DNA from: Omphalotus guepiniiformis
Taxonomy: Eukaryota; Basidiomycota; Agaricomycetes; Agaricales; Omphalotaceae
Direction: 5' to 3'
Assembly: GCA_028554645.1 (NCBI GenBank)
Contig: JAQOOI010000064.1
Span: forward strand, 930,001 to 994,000
Length of the DNA stretch: 64,000 nucleotides
Shown here: positions 34,428-45,000 of the stretch, piece after piece
Layout of the letters: each line of letters starts with the position of its first letter
Position numbering within the stretch: position 1 is the first letter of the stretch
Position numbers and translations under genes: made by a program
Notes under the pieces: model-generated
Database searches by the model: none
Told to the model about the DNA's origin: nothing
What the model saw: the letters and a program-made list of their open reading frames with translations, nothing else

Positions 34428-35506
34428 AGGTCGGGATTATGTAGTCCAAAAATGTGGCCCTAGGGCCTAAGGTGAACCCTGGTGAACCCACGCGGAAAAA
34501 GAAGAAGGGTCGTTAATAGTTTACGGCAGTCAAAGTCCAGGTTTCAGTCCTCGAACATGCACGGGCGCGCCTAAACGCGCGTAGATATGTATAGTATATT
34601 CATAGTAGCCGATGCATGAACGGTATACGGGTCGGCAAAGGTCGGCAAGCAAGCTCAAATTGGTAAATCCAACGCCGGACGGGGACCTGAGAGACAAAAA
34701 CAGCGCTATAGCATGCTTTGAAGACGACAAAGGGGAGGAGAACTACAACCAACCGCTAACTACACTCAGCGTCAGACAGCTTCCGATTCCTCCTATCAAG
34801 TCAGCCCATTGAGTCCCCTTTGTTCCCGCCGATGCTCGTCTAGAAGGCATCTGAGATTCTCCCTTGGATGTTTCAAGTATAACGGGTTGCTACAGGAACG
34901 GTCAAATTGTGTACCCCCGCGGGTGAGGTGAAGCGGCTTTTTCGTGGGAGACGCGTCCCCTGGTTGTGACGATTGTGCTCTCCTGAAAGAGCACGGCGAA
35001 AAGAAATAAAAAAAATGAGAACAAGATATCTAGACTTGTTTTAGAACAAGGAAGGCCCGACTCTCCGGCTACGGCATTCGGAAGCCGCCAATTTTGCACC
35101 AGATTGCGGCAGAAAAGTATGCCCAGAATGGCAGTTTTGGGTAGAAAATTGCCGAAAAAGGCAAGGAGAGGCCGTCCATCGTAAAACGTGTTTTGGCCCC
35201 GACCAACGCAAAAAATGGATGGACTTTTTTTATATATTTTTTCTCTTCCCGACAGGCCGCCCCTTGGATCGCGCCCCTACTTAAGCCCTCTCCTGGGTTA
35301 TGCTCATCCTCCATTCCCCCTTCCTCACATTCAACTCTTCTCGCGTTCTTGTAATTTTTTTCTCTATTTTATCCTTGGCTGCTGCAAGCTCTCTTATCTG
35401 TAAGAATGCTCTGATATCTCTCTTTCTTTCTTTCTTTCTCTCGCTCAACTCTCGATGCAGTCATTTTAGCGCCCTTCCCTAGTCGCATATAATTACAGTA
35501 CTCGCG
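34428..35506. other. intergenic region and promoter of the intronless gene
   Basis: Contains a perfect 7-bp hairpin (GTGCTCT/AGAGCAC near 34974-34993), an AT-rich stretch (TATATATTTTTT, about 35230-35241) that may serve as a TATA element, and a long pyrimidine-rich leader with a TTTC microsatellite (about 35421-35445) before the ATG at 35507. Pyrimidine-rich leaders of this kind are common upstream of well-expressed basidiomycete genes. Confidence 0.45.
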
Positions 35507-36145
35507 ATGCAAGCTCCACAAGCTAAGCCGCGGGCGGAGGTCGTCTTTTCGAGCGATGTGCGCAACATGGATGACTGGGCAAAACGAACGCGAATTCCTT
35601 TGACCACAGCCGATGCTTTGGGTACAACATATGCACGTGCTCATCGTTGGCTTCAGTCTCTCCGCATGCAGCTCGTTCGACAGCACAACTGGACAGATTC
35701 AGCACCTCCTGACTCTCGTATGCTATTTTGCGTTGAAACATCCTCAATTTGGCGTTCTTCTGTTGGGTTGCCGGCCGGCCCTAACTTGAGACTCCAGCTT
35801 CCTGTGCACGCCAGCTCTTTCTTTTCTCCTGAACGACGCGTTCAATGGCAGATGGTTTTCCACAGTGATATCTTCGAGTCCGTTCGGAAAATTTGTCCTC
35901 CCATCAACGATATTCTCAGTCTCATTCAATGTCTTCTCACTGGCGTCGTCACTCTTGTCTTTGACGAACATCTTCCACAAGGAATATATCGCACTACTCG
36001 TGGCTTACCTCCTGTGTCTTGGGTCAACGCCAACGAGGCTATGCTCGTTGATATTTTTGGCACCTCTCACTTCAGGGCTTTGCGGAAAGCCTGCAATGAC
36101 ACCGAAACCGCCTTCAAACTTGAAGTCTTGCCATACCGTCGCTAA
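35507..36145 (+). CDS. intronless protein of unknown function, 212 residues
   Basis: Single open frame, unlike its intron-rich neighbours. The sequence reads as a compact globular protein without signal peptide or membrane helix: RIPLTTADALGTTYARAHRWLQSLRMQLV near residues 28-56, LFCVETSSIWRS, then PERRVQWQMVFHSDIFESVRKICPPINDILSLIQCLLTGVVTLVFDEHLP and a GLPPVSWVNANEAMLVDIFGT block. I recognise no family. Codon use and a strong pyrimidine-rich leader support it being expressed. Absence of introns could mean origin by retroposition or simply a small single-exon gene. Confidence 0.6.
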   Translation: MQAPQAKPRAEVVFSSDVRNMDDWAKRTRIPLTTADALGTTYARAHRWLQSLRMQLVRQHNWTDSAPPDSRMLFCVETSSIWRSSVGLPAGPNLRLQLPVHASSFFSPERRVQWQMVFHSDIFESVRKICPPINDILSLIQCLLTGVVTLVFDEHLPQGIYRTTRGLPPVSWVNANEAMLVDIFGTSHFRALRKACNDTETAFKLEVLPYRR

Positions 36146-36718
36146 TTCGCTAGGTCAATTCTGGCCAAGCCTTCTCCAAAACTACCCTGCTTCTCGTATC
36201 TCTTCGCACAACCTGCTTGAGCAGGGACTGCCCGCAAAATTGTTGTGACTCCTGTTATCTTACAATCACTGGGAAAATATCATTGGTCCCATATAATCCT
36301 TTCTATCGAATCGCTGTCTTATATTGCTTTCAACCCTTGTATCATCTTACACACTATACTCCTTATATTGACTCTTTACGCAACGCCTTTCTCTCTACTG
36401 CACATATAACTTAAGCTTTCCTCTGCTACGTACCGCTGCATTCTTTTTATTACTCATCGCATCTAATTCGTTCCAATTTCGTCCGTATGTATCATTGAAT
36501 TTTGGCCTGTCATTCATAGTAATATGCCTTATATCGTATGGTCGAGTAAGAAACTATGATTTTTGCTAGTTGCAACCTTCGAGATTCCCTCCGTGAAAAC
36601 ACAAAAAAAAAACAAAAAAAAAAAAGGTTTCAAGAAAAAAACATTCGGGCGTCTAAGATGATCCGTGGACGCGTGAACTCCGAGACAAGTCGTGAGCCGG
36701 GCTAGCAACGGTCATACA
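36146..36718. other. intergenic region with A-rich tract
   Basis: 3' flank of the intronless gene and 5' flank of the aminopeptidase gene. A-rich runs at about 36600-36626. No gene seen. Confidence 0.4.
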
Positions 36719-38628
36719 ATGTCTTCCACTGTACTCTGTCAGAGCGCCTCTTGCCCTAATGGCAATCCTCCTTCACGCTTGGAATGTCCTACTTGTAACA
36801 AGTGCAGTATTCTATTAACCATCTTGTCTTCGCTGGCTTACTATGATAAATGCAGGCTAGGCATTCGAGGATCCTTCTTCTGTGGACAAGAATGTTTCAA
36901 GGCGGGCTGTAAGTCCACAAACTCTGCTCAGTTGTCTGTTATTTCTTATGTGATGAGCAGGGGTAAGTTGAACTGCGTGTCAGTCGCAACACTCAATAAC
37001 GCCCCATGTCCCACAGAAAGCGCACAAACTTATTCATGATCTTGCAAAAAAACCGACATCCACCACTAATGTGGGAGGCACTGGTGCGTAATGGTGATAC
37101 CTCAGTCTTGCTGGTGACCGATCTTGTCTTTTCACAGCCGATGCCTACAATCCTTTTCCAAACTTCGCCTTCACTGGTTCAATCCGGCCATTGTATCCCT
37201 TGTCATCTAGACGTATCGTACCGGACCACATAGTTCGACCGGATTATGCCAGAGACGGTAGGATCATGAATTTATTCATGCGAATGAACACCGTTCTGTG
37301 AGGCTTATAGGCAAAATATCGTTGCTGCAGGGAAACCTTTATCTGAAATTAGAGAAGCTGGTCGAGCACCTCGTATTCTGAATGCCGAGGAGCAGGAAAA
37401 AATGAAAACAGTATGCCGGGTACGTTTTTTTTTTTTTTGGCTGCTACTGCTATAATCAATCTTCTGAACCGACTCGTTCAGTTAACACGAGAAGTTCTTG
37501 ATATTGCCGCATCCCACATTCGACCTGGCATTACTACAGACGAGCTGGATGAAGTCGTTCACAATGCGTGTATAGAGCGGAACGCCTATCCTTCTCCGTT
37601 AAACTACCGAAACTTTCCCAAGTCGGTTTGCACGTCAGTATTGCTGGGTCTATTCATCTCCGAGTGTTCACCTGAACCTGAAATCCATGATGCACGTCCG
37701 TAAATGAAGTCATATGTCACGGAATTCCCGATCAGAGAAGACTTCAAGAGGGAGATATCGTCAATATCGGTACGTAGACCGATATTCTGGTTGCATCTGC
37801 CTTACTCATACTGGGCTAGATGTATCGCTATACCATGATGGTGATTGCCTGCCATTCCTCTTTCTATGTTTGGTTCTAATCACCCGAACCAAGGTTTTCA
37901 TGGGGATCTGAACGAGACTTACGCTGTTGGCCAGATCGATGAGAATTCCAAAAAGTTGATCAGGACATGTCGTGAAAGTCTCGACGAAGCTATCAAGCTA
38001 TGTAAACCGGGTGCTCTCTTTCGTGACCTCGGAAAAACCATGTAGGTGTTTTTTGATTTCCCTTTACAATTGACTGCCTGCATTGTTCAAGTGCCCAATC
38101 TTTCTGAATTTCCCTCTTATCGCCCCTTCTCCCTCTAGTGAATCGATCGCACGGTCGAATGGGTGCGCTGTGGTGAGAACTTACACTGGACATGGCATTC
38201 ACGAACTTTTCCATTGTGCTCCGAATATACCGCACTATGCCAAGAATAAGGCAGTTGGGACCATGAAACCTGGCATGGTAAGTAGACGATCGTCATATTC
38301 TGTGGCGTTTGAGTTAAACTAATATACTTCACGCTTCGTTTAGATTTTTACTATAGAGCCGGTGCGTATCAAGATATGATCACAAGTTGGATTTGTCTCG
38401 ATATAGCTCATACTTGTTCTAGATGCTCAACCTCGGTCATAACTGGGGAGAAGTTCATTGGCCAGACAACTGGACGGCTACAACTCTTGATGGTGAACGA
38501 AGTGCCCAATTTGAAGAGACTCTACTGTGAGTTCATAGAAATATGTTATCAGCTGGTCTTGACCGCTCTTCAGAATCACGGAAACGGGTGTGGAGGTCTT
38601 AACCGCCGGGAAAAAGCGGGATCTGTAA
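36719..38628 (+). CDS. MAP1: methionine aminopeptidase 1
   Basis: Cytosolic metalloprotease that removes the initiator Met co-translationally. The N-terminal zinc-finger region (CQSASCPNG...[25 protein letters not shown]) is followed by [10 protein letters not shown], the linker with [22 protein letters not shown] residues, and the pita-bread catalytic domain. Metal ligands are visible in IDVSLY (Asp), HGDLNETY (Asp), GHGIHELFH (His), FTIEPM (Glu) and QFEETLL (Glu); the substrate His is in VICHGIPD. There are at least a dozen exons. Two junctions are abnormal: a 2-nt exon at 36961-36962 and an intron at 37634-37695 that seems to end in AC; see separate entries. Ends LTAGKKRDL at 38626-38628. 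Confidence 0.93.
36961..36962 (+). other. MAP1: putative 2-nt micro-exon (GG) in MAP1
   Basis: The exon before it ends GCG GGC T (36908), followed by gtaagt...gagcag (36909-36960, 52 nt). Then come GG, gtaagttg...cccacag (36963-37016, 54 nt) and AAA GCG CAC AAA. Only T+GG gives the conserved Trp of Cys-Phe-Lys-x-x-Trp-Lys-x-His-Lys. Skipping both introns as one gives T+AA, a stop. Confidence 0.65.
37629..37698 (+). other. MAP1: putative GT-AC intron of MAP1 bounded by an 8-bp direct repeat
   Basis: TGCACGTC occurs at 37629-37636 and 37691-37698. Removing 62 nt (37634-37695) reads through [11 protein letters not shown], the invariant block. The removed piece starts GTCAGT and ends GCAC. The nearest in-frame GT-AG choice replaces Asn-Glu with Leu-Leu. 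Confidence 0.6.
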
Positions 38629-39027
38629 TGTTTCCGTTTTCTTGTGCCGCTGCGCTTTATTTTTGCTTCCGCGGAGGCAAAAGTATGGGATGAAATTCGT
38701 AGACGCTCTGAGAAATGTTCGGACATGTGAAGCGGATGGATCATTATAGGTTATCTTTTATCCTGCACTCCTGCGATCGATACGTGTGCGCTTTCTATTT
38801 CATCTCCCCCGAAAGAGGCAGTCGAGCAAAACCCCTCACGGTTCATCGGTGTTTTTGAAAAAGCGTGGAATTTCTGCCTACAGCCTCTGAACATGAGTTG
38901 AGACAAATGCTCGAAAAGGGAGACTGATGCACGTAGATAACATTGCATTGAAACATATCACATCGTCCGGAAAGAGGGCGACTGAATTCACTTTAAAAAA
39001 CAGTATAATATATATGTATGAATGTCC
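38629..39027. other. intergenic region between converging genes
   Basis: 3' flanks of MAP1 and the GPAT gene. AT-rich near 38990-39020. Nothing else seen. Confidence 0.4.
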
Positions 39028-41767
39028 TCAGTCCAATTTGGTTTGTCCATTTTTTGTTTGACGAGCTTCGTAATTGAGATCACCAGTAGCCTCTGCAAAG
39101 GGTTCCTGTGGGTCAACAGCTGCTATACGCTTGACTGGAATATCGTCTGAAAGACTAGGTCTGCGATCTCGGTGTGTTGATCGGAAGTGCAAAGCATCGC
39201 CTTCGCTCGGTGAATATGTATTAGGAGAGACGACTGGTGTAGAATGCGCCAAAGAAGTTAAACGCAACCGCTGCAAATCTGCATACGAACTAGTGCGACT
39301 GCGAGATTTGGAAGTAGGTTTGAGATGATCGTCGTGCCCTGGCAGAAGACCAATTACATTGTCGTAATCGCCCGCGTCCTCTTCATCCGAGTCGTCTGGT
39401 GTTCCCGTATGACTGTGTTCTTCCGCTGTGAATCCTCCCCATGCACTCGTACCACGCCTAGCACTTTTGCTCCAGCCAAAGAGTCGCTCGTCAATCCAAG
39501 TCATTGGGTGAATCAACCCCAGGCCTTGAGCATCAACTGCTCCAACACTACTCTTCCTTCGCCACAGGCCTGGAGTGCCACTAGAAGGAGGGGCACTAGC
39601 TGAAGGGAGCATCCGCCACTATATGTATACGTTGATAATGTGTCTTGTAAGCGAGTAATAAGAACAAACCTGGTTGAAATCTTCATATAAAGTTGGACCA
39701 AAGTCATTTATGAGGTCAGCTACTTCGTTTGAGAGCTGCTCTCTGGTGGCTTTGAGTTTATCCAGCGAACGCTGTTGCCCTGGAATCAATGCGACCACTA
39801 ATGGTCTTAGTGATCTACGAAGCAGCATTTGAGTTGGGCAACAATGTATAATATTCACCGCTTACTTCAGCACGTCCATCCCGGCTTCGCCAAATTTGAG
39901 CGCGGCGTAGTTCATGAAAGGTAACGCCATGAACACCAACAACGGCGTCACAATTCTCCATTTCAGGGAAGCATTGGCACGAATGGCAACAAGCGTAGCC
40001 AGGAATGCGTAGAACCAATACAACAAAGGGGCTACTCCAAGTGAGATTAAAACCTTCCAAGTCGCCAGCACGTCGCGACCTGCTAGCTTGACAGTTGAAG
40101 CAGCAAGAGCCTCTGAGCATACCAATCAGATATTACCATTTCTCAAGAGATTATTATTTCAAATACCTTTCGCCCTCTGTCTGGACAACAACGACGCGAG
40201 AATGAACATCGGACCATTTAGAATTGTTCCGGGAAGAGCAAGGATGGTCCAGATAATCAGGAGCCCAAGGCGATACGTCAGAAGGCCCAATGTTTTCCAG
40301 CTTGCCTTTTGGGCCCGGGGAACCTGGAAGCTGAAGTCAGGAAGAGATCCAGAACAAAAAAAGACTTTCATACCTGATGATCACGCAAACCAAGGTCTCG
40401 CAGCAGACGGTTATACTTCAGTACATCCTGGCGTAACTTTTGAACACGAGGCTCATCCTTAAAATGGGTATAGCCTTCCAACAAGCGCCTATTGAGCTCT
40501 ACAACCTGGCCCAATGTTAAGTGTTGTGCTGGTGTTTTGTATAAGCGCCGGACAGCTTGTATAAGCTAAAGCAGGAGGTGATCAACTTCTAGGAGAAGAT
40601 GCTGGAAAAGGCAGCTCACCATGAGGGTGTCATAGTCCGGAGCTCTGACTGTGACAGTCTTCAATGCATCATAAATGAGGTCAAGGAACTTTCCGACGGC
40701 TTCCCGCTTCTGCGCGCCGCCTTGCTTAAACATCTCGACAAATTCATCAGGGACGTCTAGAGCAGTCCCAAACTCGATGACAGCCCGTGAGCGGAAGCGG
40801 TGAGCGTGAAAATAAGAAAATCCGACTGGAACTATCTTTACGCGAACGCTGGGATCGTTTGCCATAGCGCCTAGAGCCATGACTGACACACCAGCCTTCA
40901 GTGGTAAGAGATCTGTGCGATCATGACTGCCACCTTTTATGTGTCATACTCGAAATCTCTGACATCAAAAAAGTGACTGCCACCTTCCGGAAAGATCCCA
41001 ATACTTCCCCCCTGCTTGAGAGAATCGTAAACGTATCGATACATTTCCTGCTGGTCGATGTAAGGCAGCTTTTTATACTCTAATCCACTTTGACCTTCTG
41101 CGCGCAGCTCCGCAACCTTTTCTCGTACTCTGGTCGTACCCTTGCCACTTTCGCCTCCAAATTCCCGCTTAATTTTTAGCTCTGTATCAGAGATGACCTC
41201 TACGACCTCGGCGACCGCGTAATTGACTGATTTAGGCAGTAGGATCTGCATACGAGGACGAAAATCGACCGTAAACTGCGTTCCGTCACCGAGCACTAAG
41301 CATGGATCATTCTCGGAGAGGTATACCCGCCCTGCTCCTGCTTTCGCGTTATCAGCCGCACGCGACACAGGTATGCAGGAGCGCGTCAGCTAGACATTCT
41401 GAACGGACATGCGATGTAAACGTATGCTTTCCATGAGACGGCTGAAGAATCCGACAAACTTTCTCTCCATGCTCTTGGCTGCGGTAAGGAACTGAACATG
41501 TCGACGAGTCTCTTTGTATACTTGCAAGCTCAAAAGCAAAGGATCAAGAAACTATATGACGAATTAGAGATTAGACAGGGAAAACTTGAAGAGATTTACT
41601 TGATTGTTATGAGGCGCGCCCACAAATATAATTGGGCCATCCCGAGGAATATTAAAAGCGCCCCTAGGACGAATTTCACGGAAAAAGATATTGACAACTA
41701 TCTTCCAGAAGAGAATAGAGATATCATAGGCAACATGAGAAGAATCGGTCGAAGACTGGGCCTGCAT
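39028..41767 (-). CDS. SCT1: glycerol-3-phosphate/DHAP acyltransferase (Sct1/Gpt2 type)
   Basis: ER membrane enzyme that acylates sn-1 of glycerol-3-phosphate (and dihydroxyacetone phosphate), the first step of glycerolipid synthesis. Start at ATG 41767 (MQAQSSTDSSHVAYDISILFWK). Acyltransferase blocks are in order: GAPHNNQFLD (catalytic His/Asp), SIPVSRAADNA (block II Arg), GIFPEGGSHDRTDLLPLKAG (FPEG block) and VKIVPVGFSYF. The long insertion between blocks II and III (VYLSENDPCLVLGDGTQF...IKREFGG) is typical of fungal Sct1/Gpt2. The C-terminal half has several membrane helices and a disordered Ser-rich tail ending at 39028. The intron next to block II looks GT-AC; see separate entry. Confidence 0.92.
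41371..41427 (-). other. putative GT-AC intron of the GPAT gene bounded by a 6-bp direct repeat
   Basis: On the coding strand GCATAC occurs at both borders (plus-strand GTATGC at 41371-41376 and 41422-41427, 51 bp apart). The intron would be 41371-41421, GTTTAC...GCATAC, with a good CTGAC branch point about 15 nt before its end. An in-frame TAG inside shows it must be removed. A GT-AG alternative using the later aaag acceptor keeps the frame but deletes the block II Arg segment. Confidence 0.6.
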
Positions 41768-42007
41768 TGTGGAGAAGAGAGGAGAAAGGAACGTGAACGT
41801 CGTTAGGCATGAAACTAAGAACAGCCTTTGGGTTGGGGGTCTTGACGTTGGGGAATACCGGAATAGATACCCCTCATCCAAACACATGTAAATACATTTT
41901 TATGCGGGTGAGAGACAACAAAACATGCTACTGAGAATACAAACTATGTAGATGCTATCATATGCAGGACAGAATTACTAGGCTAGGGAAGAAAGTACTG
42001 AGGAACA

Positions 42008-45000
42008 CTAGCTGAGAGAAGTCCGTGGTGAGGAAGCGCGGCCATGAGACGAGCCATTACTCAGAGTGCTTGATCGATACTGGAAGAGATCGTGCAGCCT
42101 TGAAAGCTTGTCCTGAGTGTCCGACAATTGTGGCGGACTCGCTCGGCGTGGGGAACGAGCCGATTCGGATTGTACAGGCGAAGAAGGAGCTTCTTGTTGC
42201 TTAGATTCAAGTTCTGCAGAATTTAAAAGGTCAAAAATGTTCCTCTAAACCCGGGTAATTTGTTACTGACTTGACAAGGTATCAGCAACCGCAACCTCTC
42301 TCTCTTGATCTTCCGCTGCACGACTAGCTAATGCACGATTAATATATTTACGGAAAGCGGCCCCAGTGGACTCCAACATTTTCTCGACCCTTGGTCGCTT
42401 GTGGGGGTATGCTTTCAAGAAGTGGTGCAGCTCAGTGATCCCTTCCTTATGCAGAGCACCAGTCGTGTTACTCGATATATGGCCAATGATGGTGAGTAAC
42501 TGTGCATCAGGATCCGGTTCTTCAATTGGAGGGAGATAGGCTCCATTGCCATTCACAGATACGGGACTGCCTCGACGACTTGGAGATGATTGTTGGTGGC
42601 TAGCAGATGTGGCAGAAGAAGCGGTATCATGGGGTGAGATAGGCCGACTAGACGTCGCAGAGATGGGGCGGGAAGAATGTTCATTGTCTGCTTCATTACG
42701 ACCGGCGGCAAGATCGGAATTGGCACGCGATGCTGAATTTAGGATCCGATACACGTACGGATACACTATTGTGGCGGAGGGATCGTCAAATGATGCGGAG
42801 AGCAACTCATACACATCATCGCCATAATGAGCTACATAGAATCAATATAAGTATCTACTTTCAATGCGAATAAAAAGAGTAGACTTGCCTACGACATGCT
42901 GGATGATGACTTTGATTGTTCTCAAAGGCATATCTCCGCAAGGTACTTTATTCGTTGCTCTTGCTCTCCATTCGTTGGGAGGAACAGATTGAAGGAAATG
43001 TTCAACAGCAGGAAAGAGTTCCACTGGATCGAGTTTCTGCTCGCTGAGGTCCTGCGGGATACTTCTAGCTAGTTTCCACACACATTTCAGCACCAACTCT
43101 GCAACCTTCGCCTCTTGAGAGTCAGGCAAAGTTCCATTGGCGGGGAAAGGTTTGACGATTTGGAGCAAAAGGGCGAAAAGGGCACGGAATATCGACATCC
43201 TTCTTCCGGTAGCGAACAAACGTAGAATGATCATGTTGATAAAGCGAGACAGATCCTTTACTTGCTTGACGGGACTATCATCCGTTTCGAGAAGGCGAAG
43301 CGTTAACTCCTCGAGTAAAGACGTCAAAATATCGACCGTGAGCGATTCTGCTAGGAACGGGTGATCGCAGAAGTTATTCAGAGTTTGAATAAGGTGCTTA
43401 GCCAAGCGGAAATTCTCATCAATGGCAATGTCATCGGGCCGCTCAAAGATATGAGCCATCTGCAACGTGATGGTTTCAATGAGGCCCTCTGTGTGTTCTG
43501 CCAGTTCCTGATATTGTGAAGAATTACTTCCTCCTTCAGGTCCAACGCTCAAGATCTTCTGGATCTTTTTAAGGGCATCGACACTTCGAGAAGGGTCACT
43601 GCTCAAGATGCTGGAGATAGTGATGGTGATATCTTCCGATCCTGGAATAGCCGGCTGCGGCGAGCCTTCCTCCAAATCGTCATCGGCAGGATGAGAGCTT
43701 GATTCGGATGTAGTCACAGGCTCCAGAGATAGTTGCGAAGATGGCTGGGAGAGGTGAGAACGTGGTCGGCCCAAGCGTGAAGGCAAGCCACCCTTCGGTC
43801 GACCGAGTCCTGTCGGAGAGTTAGGGGCAGGCAGGTGAGACGATGCAGAAACATGGGATGTAGTGGGGAGTTTGGAAACTCGCGAAGCGGTCGGCTGGAC
43901 TGACGGTGTAGGGGAGTTTGAACGCAGTGTTTGAGCAGGAGAAGCAGGCCTGGCAAGCCTTGAAGGGCCGATAGCGGGACTTGCAGGACGAGGGAGTCCA
44001 CCAATTCGGTTGGTCAAAGCAGGTGATCCGGGCCGCGGAAGTCCACCAGCGATGCGCCCTATTTGGGGTGGCACCAATGTTTCAGGCTTCTCCTGCCCAT
44101 TGGGACCGGCGACCCTGCGTAAGCGCTCCTCCAATTGTGTTTTGTCCTTAGCCGGTAACTGTCCTACCAGTGCCCAAATCTTGTCCCCGATCAGTGTGTA
44201 CCCCTCGCTAACCAACAATCAGTTCCTGATAGGGCATAGACCGAAAAGCAGGACCCACCTCAAGGCACCAAGGGCAGATTTGCGGACGGACGAATCTTTG
44301 TCAGAAATCATAGAGGCTAGTACGGGAAACGCCTTCGAAGGTTCACAAGCGCTCATGCCAGATCTCTTTAAAAGACCACCAAGTTCATCCAATGTGCCTT
44401 GGCGGGTCTTCGCCACTTTGGATTTAAGCCCATAGTCTAGGAGTAATTGAAATATGCGGCTATACGCATATACTTTGGGAAGAGATTGAATAATTTGCTG
44501 TACACGGACTCTGACCTGTTCCCGAGCATCACCCAACTTGTAATAGCAGTGTCAGCTTGCATATGATTTCATAGCGAAATACAAACCTTGTAAATTATGG
44601 TCGGAATGAAGCACAAAGCCTCGTTATCGGTCAGTTGATAATTCACAGTTCGCAAGAATGCCACGACGGATTCGACCAGTTCAAGGCACTTTGATATTAG
44701 GTTTGGCTGTGGTTCATGGAGCTTGATGGAGGCATACTTAAGTGGGAGATCAAAGTTGGCCAAGCATACCGCTTCCACTGATTCATCACCGCCTTGAGCA
44801 GCGACAAACAGTTCACAGAGCAAGGTCAAGCCATTAACGTGGTCATTGACAGCGTTATGATCATGGCTGAACAGGCGTGACAGAACTTCCTTTGAAGCAT
44901 GAGTCTCCATCTGATTGGATAGTGCTTCTGCAAGATCTTTTCTTGTAGGCCCGCTCTCATTGACCCATCGACTAGCATCCTTGCCACATCGCATTCTCCT

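Noticed and set aside
34960..35200. Hairpin and G/C-rich stretches that might be a transposon end
   Set aside because: Only a 7-bp stem, no second terminus, no transposase frame nearby.
37413..37440. Long T run in a MAP1 intron as a possible retroposon tail
   Set aside because: It lies directly after the donor inside a normal GT-AG intron and has no associated duplicated sequence.
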